A DNA stretch of 33,988 nucleotides from a bacterium UBP8_UBA817 (GTDB taxonomy: Bacteria; Margulisbacteria; Marinamargulisbacteria; SXXA01; SICP01), in NCBI GenBank assembly GCA_945888435.1, contig CAMCZW010000017.1, positions 1-33,988 of the forward strand. Reading direction: 5' to 3'. Under the pieces are notes generated by a model, which was given only the letters and a program-made list of their open reading frames with translations, was not told the DNA's origin and made no database searches. Both the position numbers and the translations under genes were made by a program. Shown here piece after piece: positions 23,986 through 31,466 of this stretch; the stretch's first letter is position 1, and the number at the start of each line of letters is the position of its first letter.

Positions 23986-25197
23986 TTAAATAACAATCCC
24001 TTCATCGTCATCTTCTGCTTCGGCAATAGGCGTGAGATCAATGATTCTATCTGCTTGGTGATCTAATTGGCCTCTTAAAAATTTGGTGATTTCGTCAAAT
24101 AATTTACCGGCAATGGTATCAATTTGAGTTTCAAGAAGGGCTTCTGCTTCTCGTTTAATTTCGCTGATGAGACGTTGACGGTCTCGTTCCTGGTCGCTTC
24201 CAGAGTCCTGGGAGAAGCCGGATTTTGATGCTTTTTTGCTGGCGTCGGTGGCGTTAATCCCTGTGGTGGCGGTTAGTTCATCCGATTTTTTATCTGATTT
24301 GGAACTTGCTGTGGTGACGGTGGTGACCTGCGCTGCAACGGGTTTGGATTTTTTATCTGACGGTTGCTCGTGAGAGATGGATGTGATGGTTTTTCTTCCA
24401 TCTTTATCGACTTCTTCGTCTTTTTTTGTCGAAGGGGCGGGTGTGATTTGAAGTTGGTTTTGGAAATGTCTACTTTCCATGTCATTTTCGTCGACTAATG
24501 GTGCGCCAAGTTCACTGCTGCTCATGGATTTGATAAGATTGAGGAGGCTCATAAAGTCTTCCATACTATGTTTGGAACCGGCTTCGCCGTCGATGAATTC
24601 TTTGAGTGAGATTTTAATGTCCTGGAGGATGCCAGGGCTGATACTGAATCCAAGTGCACCGACTAGCATGAGGATGTTTCTTAATTCTGTAAGGTTTTCG
24701 ATTCCATTTTCAAGAAAACCTTTGATAAGCGATTCTAATTCTTTTTTGAGGCCGTCTGTCATGGTGGCAGAGCCTGTGAAGTGAACGTTTTTAACTTGTG
24801 CGGCCAAGCCAGTCGTTAGGCCTGCTCTTTTTTGGAGTGTTGAAAGTTGGGCGGTCATGGATTGGCCCGTGGCAGACGTGGCTTTGAGAAGTGCGGTGGG
24901 GGGGAGTTCTTTAACAAATTGAGGATCTTCTTGGGCGATATCCTGACTTAGCCCTTGCCATGCTTTTAAGCTGGTTAATAGGGCGGAGGCTCTGTTGCCG
25001 GTGGATTGCTCAGGATTGAGAGCCGTTTGAAGGGCTTCTGTGGAGGCAATAAGTTGGTTTTTGATGCGAGGATTGTCTTCAAATGTGGGGCCAATCACAC
25101 TTTTGAGGCTGGCGATTTCTTTGCGCCATTCTTGGTAAACTTTGGCTCGATTTGATGTTCCTGCATCCATGGATGCGCTTAATTGAATTCCTTGCAT
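23986..25197 (-). CDS. Hypothetical repetitive protein, first gene of the giant-barrel operon
   Basis: The family is not recognised. I choose the ATG at 25197 (403 residues) because AGGTGG lies 5 nt upstream; a GTG at 25206 is possible. No signal peptide is seen, so a cytoplasmic place is expected. Residues about 1-240 are mainly helical with amphipathic stretches. Residues about 250-350 are low-complexity, rich in Ser, Lys, Asp and Thr and probably disordered. The C-terminal helix (RQRLISEIKREAEALLETQ) could form a coiled coil and is followed by an acidic tail (AEAEDDDEGIVI). Its stop is 1 nt before the lipoprotein start. A regulatory, adaptor or flagellar-FliK-like role cannot be told from sequence. 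Confidence 0.6.
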   Translation of the reverse strand: MQGIQLSASMDAGTSNRAKVYQEWRKEIASLKSVIGPTFEDNPRIKNQLIASTEALQTALNPEQSTGNRASALLTSLKAWQGLSQDIAQEDPQFVKELPPTALLKATSATGQSMTAQLSTLQKRAGLTTGLAAQVKNVHFTGSATMTDGLKKELESLIKGFLENGIENLTELRNILMLVGALGFSISPGILQDIKISLKEFIDGEAGSKHSMEDFMSLLNLIKSMSSSELGAPLVDENDMESRHFQNQLQITPAPSTKKDEEVDKDGRKTITSISHEQPSDKKSKPVAAQVTTVTTASSKSDKKSDELTATTGINATDASKKASKSGFSQDSGSDQERDRQRLISEIKREAEALLETQIDTIAGKLFDEITKFLRGQLDHQADRIIDLTPIAEAEDDDEGIVI

Positions 25198-25277
25198 TGG
25201 TTCCACCTAGGTTTTTTGGGCTGCGGAGTTTGCCCCTTGTTCAGTCTATCGATAGTTTACCTCAAAAAACTTGCATC

Positions 25278-25405
25278 GCCCTATTGTAAAATACCGTGAT
25301 GCGGCCAAATAAAAAGCCTTAACTACGCCGCTACGGCTGAGGCCTCCGCTCTTCGGTAGTCTGCGGCTTTTCATTTGACCACCTGACGGAATTTTACAAC
25401 AGGGC
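25278..25405. repeat. 128-bp imperfect palindrome between divergent genes
   Basis: The outer arms start GCCCTATTGTAAAATACCGT at 25278, and the other arm read from 25405 on the - strand starts GCCCTGTTGTAAAATTCCGT. Similarity continues through CAAATAAAAAGC/CAAATGAAAAGC to the centre GAGGCCTC (25339-25346). The whole segment can fold into one long stem of about 60 bp with mismatches. It lies between the divergent starts of the giant-barrel operon and gmhB. It could be a MITE-like element, a large extragenic palindrome or a structured leader; no protein is encoded. The remaining bases of the gap hold only the small palindrome CTATCGATAG at 25247. Confidence 0.75.
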
Positions 25406-25442
25406 TTGGTGTGGGATGGGATGTTGGGTATTATTTGTGGAT

Positions 25443-25982
25443 ATGAAAAAATTGATGACGCCGGCTTTGTTTTTGGATCGGGATGGCACTTTAATAGTTG
25501 AAAAACATTATTTGCGGACGCCTGAAGGGGTGGAGTTGGTTCCCGGTGTGTCGGATGCACTTCGATTGGCGAAAGAGCATGGCTTTTTGTTGGTGGTGGT
25601 GACGAATCAAGCAGGGATTGGCCGTGGGATTTATACACTTGAAGATTATCTGGCAGTTGAAGCCCGTGTGAATGAGTTATTTGAAGCGGATGGGATTGTG
25701 ATGGATGGGACTTATTATTGTCCGCATCATCCTGATCATGGCTGCTGGTGCCGTAAACCTGCCCCTGGAATGCTTGAGCAAGCTGTGGCTGAGTTAGGAA
25801 TTGATATTGCAAATAGCGTGATGATTGGGGATCGTGAGACCGATATTTTGGCGGGTAAAAATGCTGGGGTTGGCCGTACGGTGTTGGTTAAGACGGGGCA
25901 TGGAGAGAATGAAGCGGCTACGACTTCGGCTGATTTTGTGGCTTGCGATATTTTAGAAGCCGCTCTTAATGTTATAAAATAA
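25443..25982 (+). CDS. gmhB: D-glycero-D-manno-heptose 1,7-bisphosphate 7-phosphatase
   Basis: GmhB removes the 7-phosphate in ADP- or GDP-heptose synthesis for LPS core or surface glycans. It is a HAD-superfamily phosphatase: FLDRDGTL holds the nucleophile and acid/base Asp pair, followed by VVTNQAGIGRG, the zinc loop CPHHPDHGCWCRKP with Cys-His-Cys-Cys ligands, and IGDRETDILAGKNAG. I choose ATG 25443 (179 residues) because family members start 5-8 residues before the DRDGT strand; an ATG at 25416 would add nine residues. Neither has a good ribosome-binding site. HisB-type histidinol phosphatase is the close alternative, but the zinc loop spacing and lack of his genes favour GmhB. Confidence 0.85.
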   Translation: MKKLMTPALFLDRDGTLIVEKHYLRTPEGVELVPGVSDALRLAKEHGFLLVVVTNQAGIGRGIYTLEDYLAVEARVNELFEADGIVMDGTYYCPHHPDHGCWCRKPAPGMLEQAVAELGIDIANSVMIGDRETDILAGKNAGVGRTVLVKTGHGENEAATTSADFVACDILEAALNVIK

Positions 25983-26007
25983 TTTATTTGATTGTTTTCT
26001 TCCATTT

Positions 26008-26082
26008 ACTTATAATTACTTTTATTTTACTTATAATTTCCCTTTAAATACTTATAAATTACTTATAAATTACTTATAAATT
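26008..26082 (+). repeat. 11-bp tandem repeats upstream of the AlbA_2 gene
   Basis: ACTTATAAATT occurs three times in perfect tandem at 26050-26060, 26061-26071 and 26072-26082. Two shorter copies (ACTTATAATT) lie at 26008-26017 and 26029-26038. The 11-bp period is close to one DNA turn, so all copies face one side, as in operators or iterons. The array ends 9 nt before the start of a regulator with a winged helix; autoregulation is an inference. Confidence 0.75.
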
Positions 26083-26091
26083 GAGGTTTTG

Positions 26092-27459
26092 GTGAGCGTT
26101 TCTACAATAAGTTCTTTGGTAGTCTCTGGTGAAAGTCAGATATTGGAATGGAAAGAATCAGTTTCTGATTCTAAAGATATTTCAGTTACCATTACTGCAT
26201 TTGCTAATACGGATGGAGGTACTCTGATATTGGGTGTTTCTAAGCAGGGTGAAATGAAAGGGTTGAGTAAAAATCTTGATGAAGTTCAGCAGAAAATTTC
26301 ATCCTGTATTCAAAATATTTCTCCTAGGCCCAATGTGTCTGTAGAAGTCGTTAATAACGATGAAAAATCATTTATTTTATTACAAATTCCGCCTTCTTCT
26401 GATCATGTTTACTTTACATGTAAGGGGGCGATTTATGTTCGCGTTCGGAGTACTAATTCGAGATTAGATGGGACTGCACAACTCGAGTTTTTGCGGATAA
26501 GGCAGTTTTTGCCATTTGATGACTCTGTGAATAATGAGGCTAGCATTGCTGATATTAGTCTTGAGAAAGTTCGTGCTTTTCTAGAAAGAAGAGGTCAGAG
26601 TGACTATTTATCTACTAACTCCATCGAGCACTTTTTAATCAGTCAGCGTTTAGCAAGATTTGGAAATCCAATAGGCATTAAAAATGTCGCTTTGGTTTTA
26701 TTTGCTAAAAATCCTACTTATTTTTTTCCTCAAATTGAGCTTAAGCTGGTTAAATTTATTGGAGAAGAGGCTGTTGTGATTGCTGCTCACCGGCTTTTGC
26801 AAACAGATTTAATTACCTCTATTAATGAGGCTGAGCAGTTTATTAAAGATCATTGTGAAAAATCGATTGAAGTTGGGGATGCTCTGATTCGAAAAGAAAC
26901 ATTTGAGTATCCCATAAGTGCCATTCGGGAAGTTTTGGTTAATGCGGTGGCTCATCGTGATTATTTTTCTCATGATTCTATACAAATTAGCATATTTAGT
27001 AATCGCTTAGAGATCATAAGTCCTGGCGGATTACCTCGAGGGATGACAATGGATGATTTTGGATTAATTTCTATTCGAAGAAATCCTATTATTTATCAAT
27101 TACTAAGAGATGTTGGCTATGTCGAAGGCATGGGGACGGGTATCCCTCGTATTAAAAATGAAGTTAGAAGAGCCGGTTTAGTTGATCCGATATTTATGTC
27201 CCATCAATTATTTTTTAGGGTTACTTTTTATAATCGGAAAGGAAGTAAAAAAGCGATAGAGAAATATGAGGATTTAAATCAGAGGCAAAAAAATGCCTTG
27301 GAATATCTTCAGGATAATCTATCCATTAAGGCGGCAATTTATGCTGAGTTGAATCAGATTTCTTATCCCACCGCGGTTAATGATATTAACGAAATGGTCT
27401 CCTATGGATATTTAGTTAAAAAAGGTACTTATCGCGGGGCTTGTTATGTTCGAGCTTAA
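26092..27459 (+). CDS. AlbA_2 (Schlafen-like) and GHKL-type transcriptional regulator
   Basis: The start is GTG 26092, with GAGG 5 nt upstream (TTG 26089 would be too close), giving 455 residues. The N-terminal AlbA_2 domain begins ESQILEWKES and includes ITAFANTDGGTLILGVS (about 14-50), the classic signature. The middle carries the HATPase_c_4-like block IREVLVNAVAHRDYF, then SNRLEIISPGGLP and VEGMGTGIPRI. The C-terminus is a winged helix (RQKNALEYLQ...AVNDINEMVSYGYLVKKG). Family members are predicted DNA-binding regulators, some linked to defence or R-M loci. It stands between gmhB and an LpxB-related gene, and tandem repeats precede it. Confidence 0.85.
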   Translation: MSVSTISSLVVSGESQILEWKESVSDSKDISVTITAFANTDGGTLILGVSKQGEMKGLSKNLDEVQQKISSCIQNISPRPNVSVEVVNNDEKSFILLQIPPSSDHVYFTCKGAIYVRVRSTNSRLDGTAQLEFLRIRQFLPFDDSVNNEASIADISLEKVRAFLERRGQSDYLSTNSIEHFLISQRLARFGNPIGIKNVALVLFAKNPTYFFPQIELKLVKFIGEEAVVIAAHRLLQTDLITSINEAEQFIKDHCEKSIEVGDALIRKETFEYPISAIREVLVNAVAHRDYFSHDSIQISIFSNRLEIISPGGLPRGMTMDDFGLISIRRNPIIYQLLRDVGYVEGMGTGIPRIKNEVRRAGLVDPIFMSHQLFFRVTFYNRKGSKKAIEKYEDLNQRQKNALEYLQDNLSIKAAIYAELNQISYPTAVNDINEMVSYGYLVKKGTYRGACYVRA

Positions 27460-27465
27460 TCACTC

Positions 27466-28581
27466 ATGAAAATCCACATTATCTCTAACGGCTATGGCGA
27501 GGATTTAATTGCGGCGCATCTTGCGGTGGCGATTAGAGAGTTGAAACCTGATGTGACTTTGATTGTGACTCCTCTTGTGGGAGATGGTCATCGATTTGTG
27601 GCGGTGGGGCTTCAGCCATCTCTTTATAATGCGATGATGCCGAGCGGTGGGTTTTTGAGGCGGTTTACATCCTTTTTTCAAGATGTGATGAGTGGAATGT
27701 TAGGGCAACTTGTCGGGCAATGGCGGCATATCAAGCAATTGTCAGATGGCCTTGAGTTGCGAATTTGCGTGGGCGATGTGTTTTGTTTGGTGATGGGGAG
27801 CAGGGGTGTTAAAACCCGTACTGTGTTTTTACCGACGGCTAAAAGTGAAAAATTTATGCCGCATTCAAAAATTGAATACCGCTTAGTGAAGCGATTGGCG
27901 GATTTAGTGATTACCAGAGATGAAGAAACGGCTGTGGCATTTAAAGCGCAGGGAATTAAATCAGAATTTTTGGGTAATCCGATGATGGATGGCCTTGTTG
28001 CAAAGTCGTCTAATGGCTGGCTATTTGAGGGTGAAGATCTTAAAAACCCTGCGATTATGACGATTTTACCGGGCTCTCGGGATGAGGCATATGACAATAT
28101 GGCCTATTTATTTAGATTGCTTGCACGATGGAAGCCTCCTGTGACGCCGATTGTGGCATTGGTGGCGAAAGCGCCTAGTTTGTCGGCTGATTTTTTAATT
28201 CAAAGTGCAGTTAATTTAGGGTGGGAAGTGATATCGGATGCGATGATTCGCTGCCCACGAAATGGGGTGATGATTGAATTTACCTCTCGGTTTGTGGATG
28301 CGCTTTCGGTATCGCGTGTGGTGATTGGACTTGCGGGGACGGCAAATGAGCAAGCCGTGTTTTTAAATCGACCGGTGATTTGTTTTGAAGGATTTGGTCC
28401 TCAATCGACGTTGAAGCGATTTGAGGAACAGAATAAACTGATGGGGGAGTTAATTCATGTGGTGCGTCGTGGAGAGAAGTCGATTTTTGGGGTGCTTAAT
28501 CGGTTGATTTTGGTTGAGGACTTGGGGGCGTTTCCGCCGGTTCAGACTGCGGCTAGGGAGATTGCGGATCGGATTATTTGA
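27466..28581 (+). CDS. Lipid-A-disaccharide synthase-related glycosyltransferase (TIGR03492-like)
   Basis: The 371-residue protein has a GT-B-type fold pattern. It opens IHIISNGYGEDLIAAHLA, the motif of the cyanobacterial-type LpxB-related family, where LpxB itself has GExSGD. It continues with GDVFCLVMG, FLPTAKSEKFMPHSKIEYRL, FLGNPMMDGL, TILPGSRDEAYDN, and near the end the nucleotide-sugar segment VIGLAGTANEQAV with a conserved Glu. Substrate is unknown; related proteins occur in organisms with and without lipid A. It follows the AlbA_2 gene by 6 nt. The + strand here is strongly G-rich, in contrast to the island that begins about 110 bp later. Confidence 0.8.
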   Translation: MKIHIISNGYGEDLIAAHLAVAIRELKPDVTLIVTPLVGDGHRFVAVGLQPSLYNAMMPSGGFLRRFTSFFQDVMSGMLGQLVGQWRHIKQLSDGLELRICVGDVFCLVMGSRGVKTRTVFLPTAKSEKFMPHSKIEYRLVKRLADLVITRDEETAVAFKAQGIKSEFLGNPMMDGLVAKSSNGWLFEGEDLKNPAIMTILPGSRDEAYDNMAYLFRLLARWKPPVTPIVALVAKAPSLSADFLIQSAVNLGWEVISDAMIRCPRNGVMIEFTSRFVDALSVSRVVIGLAGTANEQAVFLNRPVICFEGFGPQSTLKRFEEQNKLMGELIHVVRRGEKSIFGVLNRLILVEDLGAFPPVQTAAREIADRII

Positions 28582-28585
28582 ACTT

Positions 28586-28658
28586 GTGCAAAATTTGCAC
28601 GGGTTTATTCATACTATTAGAGATGTTTGATAGAATCTTTCTATCAGTCTGAAAGGGG
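28586..28658 (+). promoter_or_regulatory. Two palindromes and a strong ribosome-binding site before the R-M island
   Basis: GTGCAAAATTTGCAC (28586-28600) is a perfect palindrome around a central A, 4 nt after the previous stop; its arms are too close to fold as RNA, so a protein operator is likelier than a terminator. TGATAGAA-TCT-TTCTATCA (28628-28646) is a second perfect inverted repeat, spaced like a repressor site. GAAAGGGG (28651-28658) is a strong Shine-Dalgarno sequence 6 nt before an ATG at 28665. Confidence 0.55.
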
Positions 28659-28664
28659 TTCAAG

Positions 28665-28709
28665 ATGCATATTACGAATAGCGATATGGCAAAGCATTGT
28701 CATGTTTGA
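28665..28709 (+). pseudogene. 14-codon ORF, probable stub of a disrupted gene
   Basis: A good ribosome-binding site leads into MHITNSDMAKHCHV and a TGA that overlaps the hsdM start (ATGTTTGA). The first nine residues resemble the start of PolX-family DNA polymerases (M-x-x-x-NS-D/E-I-A), but nine residues cannot prove this. It may be the 5' remnant of a resident gene into which the R-M island inserted, near 28690. Alternatively it is a leader peptide that couples translation to hsdM, which has no ribosome-binding site of its own. Confidence 0.45.
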
Positions 28710-30156
28710 ACAAACCTTTAAAAATATTGATGACATCCTTCATAAAGATGCAGGTTGCGGTAGTGAATTAGACTATGTAGAGCAAACCTCTTGGGTATTA
28801 TTCCTCAAATATTTAGACGACTTAGAAAAAGACAAAGCCACCGCTGCCGAACTTTCTGGAAAGATATATTCCACCATCATTGCGCCAGAATACCAATGGA
28901 GCGCTTGGGCTGTGCCAAAAAATAAAGATGGGAAACTTGACCACCACCACGCATTAACCGGTGATGACCTCGCAGATTTTGTAAACATCAAACTTTTTCC
29001 GTATCTCAAAAAATTTAAAGCCAATGCCGAAAGCGCAAATACGATCGAGTATAAAATTGGTGAAATATTTTCTGAATTAAAAAACAGAATCCAGAGTGGC
29101 TATAATCTAAGGGAAGTCATTAACCGAATTAATGAACTTCGCTTCAGAACCCATGCCGAAAAACATGAGATGAGTCACCTCTATGAAGGAAAGATTCAAA
29201 ACATGGGCAATGCAGGACGTAATGGGGGCGAGTACTACACACCACGCCCATTAATTAAAACAATTATAAAAGTCATTGACCCAGAAATTGGGCAAACCAT
29301 TTATGATGGAGCCGTAGGGAGTGCAGGCTTCCTATGCGAAGCATTTGAGTATTTAAAAAACAGCAAAGAATTATCGACAACAGATGTAGTCACCTTACAG
29401 AAAAAAACTTTCTACGGTAAAGAAAAAAAGTCCCTCGCCTACATCATCGGCATCATGAACATGATATTACATGGAGTAGAAGCACCTAATATTATTCATA
29501 CCAATACCCTCTCAGAAAATCTCGCAGATATCCAAGAAAAAGACCGTTACGATATCGTATTAGCCAATCCCCCATTTGGCGCAAAAGAAAGAGCAGAGGT
29601 ACAACAAAATTTCCCAATTAAAACAGGTGATACAGCTTCACTCTTTTTGCAACATTTTATTAAAATTCTAAAAGCAGGTGGCAAAGCCGGAATCGTCATT
29701 AAAAATACGTTTTTAAGCAATACAGACAATGCGTCAATAAGCCTACGAAAGCACCTCTTAGAAACATGTAACCTACATACAATATTAGATTTACCGGGAG
29801 GCACCTTTACTGGTGCGGGTGTAAAAACAGTAGTGCTATTTTTTGAAAAAGGTAAACCCACACAAAAAACTTGGTTTTACTCGCTAAATCTTAACCGCAA
29901 TTTGGGTAAAACCAATCCGCTCAACGAAAATGATTTGGCAGAATTTGTAGCACTCCAAAAAACCTTTGCCGACAGCGAAAACTCTTGGACGGTAAATGTA
30001 AAAGATATTGACCAAAACAGTTTTGATTTAAGCGTAAAAAACCCAAACAAAAAAGAAGAAGCCACTCTCCGCCAACCACAAGCTATTTTAGAAGAAATAA
30101 AAGCTCTGGATGAAGAAAGTGCACAAATTTTAAACTCAATTTTGGAATTGGTATGA
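28702..30156 (+). CDS. hsdM: Type I restriction-modification DNA methyltransferase subunit M
   Basis: HsdM methylates adenine in the site chosen by HsdS. The ATG at 28702 gives 484 residues and begins MFEQTFKNIDDILHKDAG, the normal HsdM_N start; a longer upstream frame lacks homology. Landmarks are ELDYVEQTSWVLFLKYLDD, GEYYTPRPLI, the SAM-binding motif DGAVGSAGFLCEAF (family usual DPAxGSGGF), and catalytic LANPPFGAKE (NPPF). The stop overlaps the hsdS start (ATGA). Codons and base bias differ from the genes to the left: the + strand is C- and A-rich here, whereas it is strongly G-rich before 28600. This fits horizontal acquisition. Confidence 0.94.
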   Translation: MFEQTFKNIDDILHKDAGCGSELDYVEQTSWVLFLKYLDDLEKDKATAAELSGKIYSTIIAPEYQWSAWAVPKNKDGKLDHHHALTGDDLADFVNIKLFPYLKKFKANAESANTIEYKIGEIFSELKNRIQSGYNLREVINRINELRFRTHAEKHEMSHLYEGKIQNMGNAGRNGGEYYTPRPLIKTIIKVIDPEIGQTIYDGAVGSAGFLCEAFEYLKNSKELSTTDVVTLQKKTFYGKEKKSLAYIIGIMNMILHGVEAPNIIHTNTLSENLADIQEKDRYDIVLANPPFGAKERAEVQQNFPIKTGDTASLFLQHFIKILKAGGKAGIVIKNTFLSNTDNASISLRKHLLETCNLHTILDLPGGTFTGAGVKTVVLFFEKGKPTQKTWFYSLNLNRNLGKTNPLNENDLAEFVALQKTFADSENSWTVNVKDIDQNSFDLSVKNPNKKEEATLRQPQAILEEIKALDEESAQILNSILELV

Positions 30157-31466
30157 AACAGGGTTGGGAAATAAAGAAGTTGGGGGAGGTGTGCAAGTTA
30201 CTAACTCGTGGCATTTCTCCAAAATATATCGAAAAAAATGGCATCTGTGTCCTAAATCAAAAATGTATAAGAGATCATCAAGTTAGTCTCATCCCATCTC
30301 GAAGGCATAATTCAACTGCTAAATTAGTTAATCCTGACAGATATATTCAGATTGGCGATATCTTAATAAACTCAACTGGCACAGGAACACTTGGTCGCAT
30401 AGCTCAGGTTCGTCAAAACCCTCAAGAACCTACAACTGTAGATTCCCATGTAACAATAGTTCGACCTCAAGAAGGACTCTTTTATTTAAATTTTTTTGGC
30501 TACATGCTTATGCTTATTGAGGAAGAGTTAAAGTCTTCTGGTGAAGGCTGCGGTGGTCAAACAGAATTATCTCGGTCTGCTTTAGCTGAAAAATTTATTG
30601 TTAAGTTTCCAAAATCCCTCTCCGAACAACAACACATCGTATCCATCTTAGACAAAGCCTTTGCCGCCATAGACAAAGCAAAAGCCAATGCCGAGCAAAA
30701 CCTCAAAAACGCCAAAGAACTTTTTGAAAGCTATTTGCAGGGGGTGTTTGAGAAAAAAGGTGATGGTTGGGAAGAGAAAACATTGCAAGAAGTCTGTGCA
30801 AAAATTACAGATGGAACACACCAAACCCCAAAATACTTTGATAAAGGTGTAATTTTTCTATCTTCCAAAAACGTTACCAGTGGGAAAATTGATTGGGAAA
30901 ATATTAAGTTCATAGATAAAAAGCAACACCTTGAAATGCACAAACGTGTAGCTCCACAAGTTGGTGATATTCTTTTAGCAAAGAATGGAACAACTGGTGT
31001 TGCAGCTATAGTAGACAGGGAGGTTATATTCGACATTTATGTAAGGCTTGCTCACATAAGAGTTTTGAATGAAGTTACTCCTGAATTCATGTTGTATTTC
31101 ATAAATTCTCCTGTAGCAAAAAAGCAGTTCAATAAAAGGTTAAAAGGCTCAGGGGTTCCAAACCTACATTTAGAAGAAATTAGGCAAGTCGTAATTTCAT
31201 TCCCTAAATCAAAAAAAGAACAACAAACCATCGTCCGCCAATTAGATGTACTACGAGCCGAAACGCAAAGGCTGGAAGTCATTTATCAAAAGAAACTCAA
31301 TGATTTAGAAGAACTAAAAAAATCAATTCTACAAAAAGCATTTAGTGGGGAATTAACTAAAGACTTCCATGCAGGCATCATCGCTGTTAAAGACCTATGC
31401 CTAGAGGGAAAGGTCATGAAAGCAGAAGAGAAACTACTAAAATCAAAAAGCAAGGCAATGGCATGA
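30153..31466 (+). CDS. hsdS: Type I restriction-modification specificity subunit S
   Basis: HsdS holds two target-recognition domains that read the two halves of a split DNA site. The 437-residue protein starts WEIKKLGEVCKLL, has a first recognition domain (about 5-155) and a helical spacer (LSEQQHIVSILDKAFAAIDK...LFESYLQ). The second recognition domain starts WEEKTLQEVCAKITDGTH (about 205-360), and the second helical spacer reads SKKEQQTIVRQLDVLRAET...SILQKAFSGEL. This symmetric layout is diagnostic; the target sequence cannot be predicted by eye. Its stop overlaps the next gene's ATG, so all members are translated from one mRNA. Confidence 0.93.
   Translation: MKQGWEIKKLGEVCKLLTRGISPKYIEKNGICVLNQKCIRDHQVSLIPSRRHNSTAKLVNPDRYIQIGDILINSTGTGTLGRIAQVRQNPQEPTTVDSHVTIVRPQEGLFYLNFFGYMLMLIEEELKSSGEGCGGQTELSRSALAEKFIVKFPKSLSEQQHIVSILDKAFAAIDKAKANAEQNLKNAKELFESYLQGVFEKKGDGWEEKTLQEVCAKITDGTHQTPKYFDKGVIFLSSKNVTSGKIDWENIKFIDKKQHLEMHKRVAPQVGDILLAKNGTTGVAAIVDREVIFDIYVRLAHIRVLNEVTPEFMLYFINSPVAKKQFNKRLKGSGVPNLHLEEIRQVVISFPKSKKEQQTIVRQLDVLRAETQRLEVIYQKKLNDLEELKKSILQKAFSGELTKDFHAGIIAVKDLCLEGKVMKAEEKLLKSKSKAMA

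Noticed and set aside
25246..25812. 188-codon open frame on the - strand opposite gmhB
   Set aside because: It crosses the 128-bp palindrome and runs antisense to the conserved gmhB motifs; its Pro/His/Ser-rich product matches no known pattern.
26050..26082. Tandem 11-bp repeats as a CRISPR array
   Set aside because: Repeats are contiguous without spacers and there are no cas genes in the window.
28586..28600. GTGCAAAATTTGCAC as a terminator of the LpxB-related gene
   Set aside because: The arms leave only one base for the loop and no T-run follows, so an RNA hairpin is unlikely; listed as an operator-like palindrome.
28627..28701. Longer HsdM start 25 codons upstream
   Set aside because: The added residues overlap the palindrome and the 14-codon frame and do not resemble HsdM; family members start at MFEQTFKNID.
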